DNA of 64,000 bases from NCBI GenBank assembly GCA_003868215.1, contig QWDQ01000067.1, positions 53,492-117,491 on the forward strand, read 5' to 3'. The stretch comes from Pseudophaeomoniella oleicola (lineage: Eukaryota > Ascomycota > Eurotiomycetes > Phaeomoniellales > Phaeomoniellaceae). The translations under genes and the position numbers were made by a program. Below, in pieces: positions 47,293 to 57,914 of the stretch (position 1 is the first letter of the stretch; each line of letters opens with the position of its first letter). Below the pieces are notes generated by a model. That model saw only the letters and a program-made list of their open reading frames with translations. It did not search any database and was not told where the DNA came from.

Positions 47293-48753
47293 TTAGTAGT
47301 AAGGACGACGATCATAGTCAGTACCATATCCGCGCGGAGGTGTCCTGGCCCTTGGAGGTGGATAGTCCCTGCCATTGACATAAGGGTCGCTATATGGTCT
47401 TGGTGGTGGAGGTCCTCGAGGATCGCTGTAAGGATCATCATAACGGCGTGGAGGTGGTGGGGGATAGTCATCAGGGCGACCACGGGGAGGAGGGCTCCGA
47501 CGCATGTACGGATCATCGTAGTATGGGCGACGACCTGGAGGCGATCTCTCACGATATCTGCCCGGCGGCGTGTAACCTCTAGGAGGAGGGCGACGGTCGT
47601 AATCATCCATTGGTGGACCATATCGGCGCAAGGGACTCCGGGATCGATAGGGGTCGCGAGGGCGCTCCACGCTTGCTTGAGTCTGCCAGTCCTTAGTACA
47701 ATGAGGCTATTGGTATGCCAAGAACTTACATCAGCCACACAGTGGACGGTGACTCCTTTGAACTCCTTGCCGTCAAGTTTCTCAACAGCGGTTCTCAGGT
47801 CGTCCGCTGTTTCGAATTCAACAAAGCTATGACTTGTCAGCCAAGCTCGAGAGCCCAGTACAAGCCTTGTCTTACCCTCTTCCATCTCTGTCGCGCCCAG
47901 TCTCAGAATATACCACATCGAGCTCGGATTGCCTGGCGAAATCCTTGAGATCCTAAGAACAAATTTTGTAAGTATTTTCCCATGATACAGGAGCTTACAT
48001 TTCGCGAAGCCGTGGCAAGGGTTGCGATTGATTCCAGACCCAACCGCCATGATCTCGATGGTATCGTCGAAGGGCATCTTGCTTTGAGTCGGAAAAAACC
48101 AATGAAAAGGCGCCTGAGAAGAACAAAAAATGTGCTAACCTGCCAGCTGGTATCCACAGGGAGACCAGTAATCTGCATGCGATGGATTGTGCGTCGGGGA
48201 CGAGGAGCAGTCCGTTCGGAAGGTCCTCCAAAGCCAGGCTCACGTTGGCGTGGTCCACGGGCAAACTGTACAGTCAATCTCTCTCCTTTGAACATGCTTC
48301 CATCTAAGCTGCGCGTTAGGATTGTACTACGTCGAGGGGATGGGCATGAGCATACGACAAGCTGAGAGATTAGAGGGTTAGCTGGCGGGTTGTAGTATAG
48401 AAGAAGGCGCGTACCTGGGACAACATCTCGAGCATCCAAAGGATCCTCATACTCGATGAAGCCAAAACCATTCATAAGTTTGATCTCGGTGATCTTGCCA
48501 GTACCATTAGTGTTGAAGTGGTCCTCGACCTCCTGTTTTGTGGCTGTGAGGAAGTATGCGGCGTTAGCTTGTATCCAGGCTCCGGGACCATATCAAGGTG
48601 TAGAACAATCCAGATGACCACGGGACTCGCATTCCATAGGATGAATCGGTCGCGCACAACATAAAGAGATCAGCTGTATGCTCGCGACAGCCAGTGCGTA
48701 CCATTGCGGGGAAGATTGCCAATATAGAGGCGGGTAAGCGATACGTCGCCCAT
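47293..48753 (-). CDS. srp2: SR-type splicing factor with two RRMs
   Basis: Six exons, 48753-48702, 48543-48415, 48303-48140, 47952-47876, 47826-47730 and 47682-47293, give 302 residues. Introns are 158, 111, 187, 49 and 47 nt. RRM1 (about 7-78) has RNP2 LYIGNLP and RNP1 GFGFIEY. A linker (RPRRTIHRMQI) precedes RRM2 (about 107-180), whose helix SWQDLKDF is the SR-family RRM2 hallmark in the form seen in fission yeast Srp2 and human SRSF1; RNP1 is RGFVEFE. The tail is rich in Arg, Pro, Tyr and RS/RG-type units (YRSRSPLRR, YRERSPPGRR) rather than long RS runs. The first three introns are long for this genome, and the third has a second usable donor. Npl3-like assignment is an alternative. Confidence 0.88.
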
Positions 48754-49289
48754 CTCAACGGTAAGGCTTCTGAGCAGATGCTACCGTTCTCGGAGGGAGT
48801 TGAGGGTTATGGAGTAGACTCGGCAGCGCGATTCCAGTTGGGAGCGAATCGCTCAGGATTCCTGATGCAAGTACAGGGATATTGGAGTGTGGATCAGGAT
48901 TGGTTAATGAAGCGCATAGAGTGATTGATTGTATGGATGAAGCTCAAGCACGAAGCTTGCTTCACTTCCAAAAGGGAAAGGAAACGGGGTTGCACCCACT
49001 GCTCTTATGGGTCGCTGTAGAAGCTCCGTTGCGGCCCAACGGGTGCGGAATAACAGCGGAACCACGTCTCCCCGCATCGCGGAATCCTCTATCAGAATGG
49101 GATTATCAATACGATCCTCGACGACTACAAAGCCATATACACGCTGATTAATCAGGTAGGTTCTGTGTGGGTAGATAGACCTGGTGGGAATACTTATGAT
49201 CTTCTTCTGCATCATTGGCAATCATATTCCATCACCACAACTGCATTACAGTACCCGGCTCCTTTTGAGACTGAATCCCACAGATCACA
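48754..49289. promoter_or_regulatory. Divergent intergenic region (SR gene / SnoaL-like gene)
   Basis: 536 bp between divergent starts, presumed to contain both promoters. No specific site recognised. Confidence 0.4.
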
Positions 49290-49739
49290 ATGTCAAAGCA
49301 TACTCCTCTTTCCATCCTCAAGTCCTTCTACGATGCTGAAAGGGTCTACATGGCACTGCCACCTGAGAAAGCCGACTTCAGCATAATGGCAGCCACTCTG
49401 ACCCCAGATATCAAGCTTGTACAAACAGATGCTCTCCCTTATGCTGGTGTCTACAGCGGTAGAACAGGGTTTCAAGACTGGGCGACGCAGATGAGCAAGT
49501 GGTTCTCAACCGTAGACGTGCAAGATCCGGAAACTTTCGTTTCTGAGAACCCCAACAGCCGAACTATTATTGTGAAGAGCAAAGTTCGATTCGTGGTGCG
49601 CGCGACAGGGGAAGAGTTCAGCGACCCGTTGGTTCAGATCGTCGGCGTTGATTTGGAGAAGGGCCAAATATCAGAAATTACACCTTTCTATTGGGATGTA
49701 GCCGGACTGAGAAGAAGGGTCGGATTGCCGCCGAAGTAG
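49290..49739 (+). CDS. SnoaL/NTF2-like fold protein
   Basis: Single exon, 149 residues, the usual size of a one-domain NTF2-like protein. The N-terminal helix SILKSFYDAERVYMAL, the strand LTPDIKLVQTDALPYAG, the YSGRTGFQDWATQMSKWFS helix and the alternating C-terminal strands (TIIVKSKVRFVVRATGEEF, ISEITPFYWDV) follow the SnoaL-like order. Such proteins range from polyketide cyclases to binding proteins of unknown role. No biosynthetic partner gene lies nearby, so a metabolic function cannot be assigned. The ATG is the first in frame and gives a complete fold. Confidence 0.8.
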   Translation: MSKHTPLSILKSFYDAERVYMALPPEKADFSIMAATLTPDIKLVQTDALPYAGVYSGRTGFQDWATQMSKWFSTVDVQDPETFVSENPNSRTIIVKSKVRFVVRATGEEFSDPLVQIVGVDLEKGQISEITPFYWDVAGLRRRVGLPPK

Positions 49740-51216
49740 AGCGGAGGGACAGTCATGGAGGAAACGTGACTATCTCTACTGGGAGCTCATGGTATGGTGT
49801 CTACCGAAAGGATGAAGATGTGTACGTAGGTACATGATGAAACCTGAATATTACATTAGTGCTGTGATCTTGAATGCTGATCTTCATTACTGAACTCTTT
49901 ACTCTTGCAAAGATTGGATTGATAGTGCACATAGCTCAAGATGGAAGGCAAACACTGTTGTAATCTGGGTGGTGATATTATGATGATCTGGTGGGATTGT
50001 ATTACCCCTATTATGAAATAACAAGCGAAACAAAGCTCAGAGCTCCGACAAAAAATAAAATAAAAAATGAGAAATGAAACAAACAAAAGAGTGCTGGCGA
50101 CAGAATTGTCAATATCAAATGACGGGGATCAGAGATATTGTCTGAGCTGATCCTTTGTTGACTACCCAAAATGCGATGTTCCTGCTGTTCCCTCCTCTGT
50201 CTCCGCCATCGTTGCGTTGGGCAAGTCTCCTTGAAATGGATGGATTCTTCCGAACAGAATGACTGACCGTATGATCAAAAGCATTGTCCACCACCAATGT
50301 TGTCATTTTTGAAAGATAAAATGTAGATAGGAAAGGGTACAGCTGTATCTCTGCCTTCCTCGAGTACAAGGTAACGTTATACATATTTTAAGGGAGGATA
50401 AGAACTGAACGGATGTTTTGTCTCCGCACTCTCGTGAACTTTTAGTGTAGGTACTGTAATTAATAGATACTGTAATAGATACTGTAGTAGGTACTGTAGT
50501 AGGTACTGTAATAGGTACTGTAGTAGATACTGTAGTAGATACTGTAGTAATTAGATACTGTAGTAGATACTGTAGTAGGTACTGTAATAGGTACTGTAGT
50601 AGGTACAATAACCTGACCTGTGACCTCCAACAGGCCGGATCACATAACAATTACCAAGTTCCAACTCCATTGATGTGCCTGCCTCTACTCAGGTAGATAC
50701 TCAGGCAGCTTTACATATAAAGCCATTCTCGTCTATGCAACTGGTACCATAACTATACTATGCAATGCTAACTGGCTACCTGGGATTAATCAATCGATCC
50801 GATAAGGGGAAGGAGAATCAATATTCCATTTGGTGGGGATTACGTTGACAGGTAAAGGTAACCAACCCTTCATAATCCATAGCCAGCGATTTACATGTTT
50901 TAATGAGATTCCGAGACCATCGTTGATAAATCATTAACAACAGTGCAGGCGAAATCTGTCTCATGCTTTCTCTACGTGACTGGAAGCTTTGTTGATTTAT
51001 TTCTGAATTCTGCAGAATCTATACCCAGTCTGTACATTGTTGAAATTCTTCTTTGCAGCGCCTTTCTGATTCTCTTGACGCGTCCTTTGATTCCCGAAGG
51101 TAATCGCAGGCAATCTCAATCAGCTCTTCTTCTCTCATATAAACATCAACTTTCTCAGCCTACGTGTTTTCGGATAAAATTCTACACAAATTCATCACGC
51201 AGGAAATCAATCTACG
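49740..51216. other. Intergenic region with minisatellite
   Basis: 1.48 kb with no supported gene. Its main content is the 12-bp tandem array at 50446-50606. Open frames across the array are artefacts of the repeat. Confidence 0.6.
50446..50606. repeat. 12-bp minisatellite, unit like GTAGTAGGTACT
   Basis: About 13 imperfect head-to-tail units built on TACTGTA joined by GTAG or ATAG variants. GGTACT and AGATACT unit types are interspersed, and one unit is interrupted by an extra ATT near 50550. The array is non-coding. Confidence 0.85.
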
Positions 51217-52503
51217 ATGCCGACTTATCGGTTCGGTGAGTCAAACCTTCCATTGCAGACCGGTGCTGAAAATGATTTGTTGTTGATCATATTCGCTTTC
51301 CTTCATTCTATTTCTTGTCTATTTCCATAAATGTTGTGGCTCAGTTTCCTTATCTCAATGATGCTCTTCGTGTATCCCGGCAGACCCCTTCTTCAGCCTT
51401 GCGATTCTTCCATACACTCTACCGTCGAATTGTCTATGCTTTTGTTAACAGATTGCTTTAGAAAATTCCAAGACTGGGCGTGCTGTCTGCAAAAACAAGG
51501 GATGCAACGATAAGCAAGTCAGGATTGACAAGGGTGAATTGCGCTTCGGGACGCTTGTCACCATAAAAGACCACGACTCTTGGCTGTGGCGTCACTGGTA
51601 TGATGGCTCTTCTATCATCTTGCAACAACGTTGTCCTCACATATACCAGGAATTGTGTTACCCCTGACCAGTGGACAAACATCAGCAATTATCTTTCTGA
51701 GTTAGGTGGCCTTGACTACCTTGACGGTTTTGACGAGGTCGACGATGAATCCAAAGAACGAATTCAGCAGTGTCTCTTGGACGGCAAAGTACCTGACGAA
51801 GACTGGAGGCAGGTCTGTGTACTCATGTCACAAGTCCGCCGCTCATCACTGACAGCTCTAGGACCCAGAACTCAATGTACCAGGCGGCAGGCGCAAAGCC
51901 ACACCAAAAAAGAAGAAGGCTGCTGCTGAAGATGTTAGCCAACTGCGTTCTCCTTTTTCGTGCAGAGCTAACAACTATTAGGACGCAGACGCTAGTGGCG
52001 AGGTGAATGGCACTGACACGACTCCGAGCAAGCCAAAGAAGTCTCGTAAGGTCAAAGCGGACGAGGAAGCGGCTGCCCCCAAGCAATCCAAGCCGAAGAA
52101 AAAGCAAGCCAGCAAGAAGAGGAAAGCCGACACAGAACCACCAGAACCTGAATCCGAGCTTTCACCATCGGCCTCACCAGTTCCAGCCAAGAAGCCTCGT
52201 GCCAAGAAGGTCAAGCAGGAGGAAGCAGAAGATGTCTCTCCAGTCCCTCCCGCAAAGAAAGCACGTGCGAGTAAGAAGGTCAAATCCGAAGATCTTAATG
52301 TGGACGAAGAGCGTGCTCCCAAGAAGAGGGCCAAAGCAAAGTCCAGAGCCAAAGTCGAACCCCAAGATGACTCCGACGCTCCACTCACCACTGAGCACGC
52401 TGAGGAGGAACCAGAAGCCGAAGTTGACGATGCAGCTAAGCCCAAGAAAGGCAAAAAGAAGGCGACAAAAGCAACAGGAAGAGGAAAGAAGGCTAAGGCT
52501 TGA
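51217..52503 (+). CDS. Single PARP-type zinc-finger protein with Lys-rich tail
   Basis: Five exons, 51217-51235, 51462-51597, 51650-51812, 51862-51933 and 51982-52503, with introns of 226, 52, 49 and 48 nt, give 303 residues. The PARP finger spans about 5-85: ligands C16, C21, H51 and C54 (CKNKGC, then RHWNC), with GELRFGTLV and SWLWRHW as core motifs. PARP fingers read DNA breaks in PARP1 and DNA ligase III. Here no WGR or ADP-ribosyltransferase domain follows. Instead there is a 190-residue Lys/Ala/Pro/Glu-rich tail with repeated basic blocks (KKPRAKK, KKARASKK), probably nuclear and DNA-binding. The first coding exon is only 19 nt, after which comes the longest intron. A role in DNA-break recognition is inferred from the finger alone. 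Confidence 0.88.
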
Positions 52504-53363
52504 GTATGACAGATCCGCAGCCTTGATTACATGCAGGAGATGTCTGTTAGCCACAGACCTGTCGGATCGAGGGGGATTTCCAATCGCAAGAGATTAGTCC
52601 ACCTTACGAGGGCTGTATCATTGCTGTCATGTTGGCAAGATAACCGTGTACAATTACCATTGTTTTTTGTCTTTTCTACCGATGGGTATCGGTCTCAGCT
52701 CTCGAAGAGTATCTACCAGGACACTTCAAAGTCCAGGAGAGTCTATGGATGGTGAGGTAGGGGTTTGAGATCGCTTAGAGTTACGGACTGGGCTTGCCAC
52801 GTCGGGCTTTTTGCTTTCTTTCCATGATCATGGTACATACAGCTTTTAGATATCGAAGGAAAGCCAGGCAATTCCCAACTTCTTGCTTGCTTCTAACATG
52901 ATGGTGAAATCTCTCTCTCCTCTTCTCTTTCGAATGCTGTTGTGGTAGAAAGTAATTGACATCCAATAGCTAAATAAGGTACCTACCTAACGTACCCAAC
53001 TCTTCTTTTTCGAACAGATAGTCAATCCACAACACGCTTTTTGTTCTTATATTGACAACCCCCCTGATGACTCCAAGGGCAATATATCCTACCTTACCTA
53101 GGTATGTATATATGTATGTACTTGTACAGATTGTCGCCGTCCGTGTGTATTCAAGTCCTTGGTTCTGTTTGTTTGTGTGAGTGTGAGTGTGTGTATGTGT
53201 GTTGGTTTCGTATGTTCTTCTTCTCTTCGTTTGTTTCGAATTCTCTTTGTACATGAGTTTTTTGGTATATGATGATGATGATGATGATGATGATGGTGTG
53301 ATATATAAACAAGTCTAATATATAATATAATATAGTCGAATAGAATAGAGGGTTGTGGATCTG
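52504..53363. other. Convergent intergenic region with simple repeats
   Basis: 0.86 kb between two stops. It contains a GT-rich tract (about 53161-53203) and an (ATG)n tract (53269-53295). No gene is supported. Confidence 0.6.
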
Positions 53364-54975
53364 TTAGAACTCTTTGCTCTCTCCGATATCCGTGACTCCA
53401 AAGACGGTTTCTGGCTTGTCGAGATCGACGCCGGGGTCGAGGTCGAGCTCGCGCAAAGCGTCGCCTAGCCTCCGTTTCGGTTCGAGCACGTCTTCTTCCG
53501 TCAGCACCCAAGTGCCCCAGTGCATGCCGATGGCGCGTTTGCAGCGCGTGTCGCGGAAGATGCGCACGGCGTCTTGTGGGTTCGCGTGCATGGACGACAT
53601 GATGGTGCGGGGGCTGTAGGCGCCGATGGGGATGAGGCCGAGGTCGAAGGGCCCGCGGTGGAGGCCGATGGAGCGGAAGGAAGGGTTGGTGGGGAGGTGG
53701 GAGAGGGAGGGGATGTAGTCGGTGTAGGATGGGGAGGTTTCGGGGGGGAGTTGGGGGGAGAGAGGGGAGGCGGGGAGGACGACGGAGCGGTAGCCGGTGT
53801 CGCCGGCGAAGTAGACTGATGAAGGAGGCGGGGCAGGCGTTGAGGAGGAAGAGAGGGAGGAGGAGGAGGGGCCGGATTTGATGGACCAGGATGCCCAGAG
53901 TGTGTGGTCGCGGTCGAACGGGGTACGGGCGCTGGTATGTTGGGAGGGAAGGCAGGAGATGTGGGCGGTGATTGGTGAGGGTGACGGAGCAGAAGAGGAG
54001 GCTGAGTTAACAGAGCTTATAGAGGAGGGCTTGTCGGAGGGCGATCTTTCGGTCGATGGCGCTGAGGATGGGGAGAGGGTCAGGTCGATTTCGTCCCACC
54101 AGTCGAGCTCGGTCACATTGTTGATACCGCTTTTGAGGAACCATTGTTTGTTGCCAAGGGGGACGAAGAAATGGATGTTAGGGTGGCGTTTCTTGATCTC
54201 TTGGGTGGTCGGATGGGCTGCGTATAGATGTTAGATTATATGAGCTTGAGGAATAGCGCGCAGAGCTTACACAGATGGTCATAATGATTATGCGATATGA
54301 CGACGGCATCGATAAAGGGAATATCCGAGATCTTGCATGGTGGTTCTGTATAACGTTTGGGGCTGCGATGCCCATGTGCAATGTCAGCATCTTATCACAC
54401 AAGCATAAACTCTGTACTACACTTCTTCTGCTATCCAAAATCTGCAGTGCAACCTTGTCTCCAGAACTTAGTTTCTTTTTTGAAGTCACCTACCCGAAAA
54501 AAGAGAATGGAGAGCATCGGTCTTCGAAGACCGGATCAAATAGTACCCTCAGTCCTCCCGGAAATTCTACCAAGAAACACGCATGACCAAGCCAGGTGGC
54601 GCGCAACTTTGGGGTCTCTCGAGTCGGCAAGAATGTCGGTTTCTGCACTGGTACCGTTGGAGGCGTCGTATCTGGACTGTTCGACTCTCCGTGCCATCGT
54701 CGCTTGATCATCTCCCTCGTCATATGCGATACGGTACGATGCGCGTAACTGTCCCATGGATTCTGGAAACCCCCTCCTTTTACATGGTGAGCCTTGTCCT
54801 CCGTGATCGTGTCGTCCGGTCGACCTGACGGGAGATTCGGCACTGCTACAGTAGCCGCATATAGGATCGCAGAAGTTGCAGTACTCATTTTGCGTCGCGA
54901 TGGCGGTCTATAAGGTGTCTGCGCCGCAGGTCCACGCGGTTTGCGATGGGTGATTGCCCTAAGAAGAGAGCGCAT
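53364..54975 (-). CDS. NAPE-PLD-like metallo-beta-lactamase-fold hydrolase
   Basis: Three exons, 54975-54494, 54362-54271 and 54217-53364, with introns of 131 and 53 nt, give 475 residues. The fold starts at [25 protein letters not shown]. Splicing rebuilds [21 protein letters not shown] and the zinc motif H185-N-H187-Y-D189-H190. Further ligands are in [10 protein letters not shown] and [30 protein letters not shown] agrees with fungal N-acyl-phosphatidylethanolamine phospholipase D homologues (yeast Fmp30 group), which release N-acylethanolamines at mitochondrial membranes. The basic N-terminus ([15 protein letters not shown]) could be a targeting sequence. A Ser/Pro-rich insert interrupts the domain, and the GC-rich 3' half contrasts with the 5' half. 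Confidence 0.88.
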
Positions 54976-56029
54976 TGGCCGTAAAGACTGTCGGTGACCT
55001 GCACGATGGGGGTTTCTGACCTCTCTATATAGATCCAGGCTTCAGACGAAAGGATCAAGTGTGTCATTCGCGGCTTCAAAGGCATTCCGTTCATTCGGCG
55101 GAAATTTCAATTTCATGGAGTTAAGCGGAGGATATCTCCGGACAAGGCGATAGCATCGCTCCGTGGTCCGTTCGTCTTTCATAAGACTCTTAGTATCCAA
55201 TTGTAGCGTCAGGCTCTCGATGTCAGCCTAAACAGCAGCGATTGAAAAACTCACTTGTTCCTCTGGCTTCAGGCGAAGATGACAATTGGTCGGTGGCGAT
55301 TAATGCTGTGCCTAAACGTACCATTTCGTTATCCGCATTGGTCCTGTCGACCGTGTTCTCTGTCGGCGATGTTGAGACCGTCGATGATGAGACGGGAGTC
55401 CACATATCGATCTACTCTCTTCAGTGGCACTTGGTGTGTATCATCGCAGGATGAGCAAAGGATGCTAGCATTATTAGCGTTGCAGTCTATTCTCTGCCTC
55501 TGAACTTGATCGAGAGCCAGATGCGCATAAGCTGTCAAAGGGAGATAGGTATTTTACTTTGATGGTTGTCTTTACTGTGAACAATCTGTCGAGTATACTG
55601 TATACATACCATGTCATAATGGAAAAGTATGGTGAACCAATGTTTATATACAGGTACCATGTGAACGTTGACGTGTCTTTCACCATACGTCAATCCCACC
55701 TGCGACCCATCGGGCTACAAGGGACATTGTCTTTCCACCAGCCCGTGGGCAGAAAGCACCTCAGAAGTCTTTGACCGATCGAAGTGTCAGCTATTTGAAA
55801 TCTCTGCTTGCAATAGAAGGAACAAAGTGCTTGGTCTGATGGTCTCCGTCTTCGTACGGAGCGATGGGACTAGACTTGGAACAATATCCAAATGCATATA
55901 TTTTGTTCAAATATGGTCTGAGATGGGCTCCACGACAGTGGTTAGCGCTCTGAGAAGGCTTGCGATACAGTCATTTTGCTATTGGCATTCTCCAGTATCC
56001 TTATAACAGACGAATAGTGGTTTGGCAAA

Positions 56030-56445
56030 ATGGAAGCTGTTTTCTACAATGATCATGGCCATAAAGTTCTCGATGCCCACGACATGATGGATCGATTTGA
56101 AAACTCTGGACACTTGAAGGCCGCGTGTACAGACCGCTCTGGCCTGAATGGGAAGTAAAACGCAAAGATCTTGTTGAGCTAGGAGCAAGTCCCTCGTGCC
56201 AGGAGATGGACACTGCTCTAGAAAATGCCGAATCAAATCGCCGACGCGTTCCTCAGAATCTATACTTCTCCAGTGTTCCGGAGAATATCGACAGCATTTT
56301 CAAGAGGCAGTTAACTCGCACACGGCACCTGAAGAGCCCTCCACCTGATGCTCCCAGCCGAACCTCGGGTAGACGAGCTCATCCCAGATCAAAGCGGATT
56401 GCTCTTCGGAGCGCCCCTTTATGTATCAGCAAAGACGATTGCTAA
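56030..56445 (+). pseudogene. Possible frameshifted coding remnant
   Basis: Two adjacent frames have protein-like composition. Frame one begins at ATG 56030 and runs 42 codons (MEAVFYNDHGHKVLDAHD) to a TAA at 56156-56158. A second frame, open from about 56101 to the stop at 56445, encodes VYRPLWPEWEVKRKDLVELG, then NLYFSSVPENIDSIFKRQL and a basic C-terminus. A one-base change in the overlap would join them; there is no GT-AG pair suited to an intron there. I recognise no family. It may be a decayed gene, a sequencing error in an intact gene, or chance. Confidence 0.3.
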
Positions 56446-57128
56446 CTAAAGATAGTGACAACTGTGTCGGTAACATGTCTGCCCAAAATAGCGTCTTGAA
56501 ATCATGATAGACTCAGGAACCATCAGAGGGAGAAGAGAGGGAGAAGACAGTAAGCATACGTGGTACACCTACACCTAACGGCCGAGATGGATCGACGGGG
56601 GCGGGGGGTTCGTCGGGCAGTTCCTGAAGCTGGTTCCTTGATCGAGGGACGTGATGATGCAGCGGAGCAAGACAGTCACAAACAATTGTGATTCAACTGC
56701 GAAACATTGACAAGGTAGCAAGGGCTACTAGACAAGTTCAGGCCAACCGACGAAACAGGACGCTTGCAGTTGAGGCTTTCACTGCTTCCCGCGCGAGGCA
56801 TGCCTCGGGCTTTGATGTCCATCTTGGAGGGTGATGGAGGTACCACGCAGACATCGAGGGCTCCATGTCGTAGCCTCTCTTCTCGTGTAGTGATGTTAGG
56901 GAACTAGCCAGCCTATGTCGGCCAAGAAATCAATAGTTGTCGATCATGGACGGTTACTTCGCTCTCGAACTCGTGTACCAAAGGGAAAAAAAATATAAGG
57001 GCCCCATAGAGAAGTCAATAGCCAACCGGTCCGAATGGTTGACCATAGCTACGAGGTCAGTCTTCACAATGGAAAAGCACTATCGTTCGCTTGGACATCA
57101 ATTAGGGGCTTGCGTGTCTTAGCCGAGC

Positions 57129-57130
57129 TT

Positions 57131-57163
<33 letters not shown>
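57129..57163. repeat. (CAG)n trinucleotide repeat
   Basis: About eleven uninterrupted GCA/CAG units in DNA with no supported gene. Confidence 0.9.
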
Positions 57164-57165
<2 letters not shown>

Positions 57166-57719
57166 CGAATTGTTCACAATGAAGATCAACGGTTCCCTCA
57201 AAGGGGGCCAGATCTTTTGTGGGTGGATGAAACTCGGATCCCAATGGCGACATTTTTGGGAAAATCGTTTCCAAATATATCGATGTTTCCTTGAATCTTG
57301 AATCTGTTACGAGTGCATTGTCCCGCGGGGTAGAATGGTCCTTTCAATTCAGATCAGCCACCAGATAGATTGATTGCACCGCGACAACGGCGGTGAGCCG
57401 CTCTCCTGGGACCATACAATAATACCGTAGTAAGTACCACGAAAGCAGGTATCTGTAGCCCGGCGGCTGGAAGTATTGATGGAGATACGGTAAGTTACTG
57501 CTCGTGTAGCCTGACTTGCTCAGGTTTACTGTTGCACACAGTACTACGAAGTACATAAATTAAACCATTGTTGTAATGTAATTACGTGTTAATGCCTCGG
57601 TAAACGAATGTCGGTGTATTTGCAAATTGATATTACCATGGTAAGTTAATACCATGCATAAGGTCAGGCTATCTCGGAGTAGGAAGTATACTAATTACCT
57701 ACTTCTGTCCATGAAGCAA

Positions 57720-57800
57720 GGTAGCAGCAGCAGCAGTAATAGTAGCAGCAGCAGCAGTAATAGTAGCAGCAGCAGCAGCAGCAGTAGCAGCAGCAGCCGG
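57720..57800. repeat. Imperfect (AGC)n / TAATAGTAGC repeat
   Basis: About 80 bp of AGC triplets broken by two TAATAGT and one TAGT variants, giving a higher-order pattern. Non-coding as far as I can see. Confidence 0.85.
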
Positions 57801-57902
57801 GGGGAGGAGGGGAACAATGGGAGAGCGTCCATAATTAGCATCCTGCTGTTTCAAACCTTCTCACAATAAGATAATAGTACAATATGATTGTTTATGCATA
57901 CC

Positions 57903-57914
57903 TACTACGTAGTA
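57903..57914. repeat. Dispersed palindrome TACTACGTAGTA, copy 5
   Basis: Exact 12-bp palindrome in intergenic DNA. Confidence 0.8.

Noticed and set aside
47999-48113. Cassette or poison exon in the SR gene (TTCTTCTCAG acceptor, GTAAGC donor)
   Set aside because: Inclusion would create an immediate TGA, which is attractive, but it needs a 26-nt upstream intron (48139-48114) without a branch site, too short to splice. The alternative-donor reading is kept instead.
50303-50650. 115-codon minus-strand frame with YLLQ and TTVS repeats
   Set aside because: Created by the 12-bp minisatellite, whose length is a multiple of three.
57035-57301. 88-codon frame with an alanine run
   Set aside because: The run comes from the CAG repeat; flanks lack protein character and no start context or homologue is apparent.
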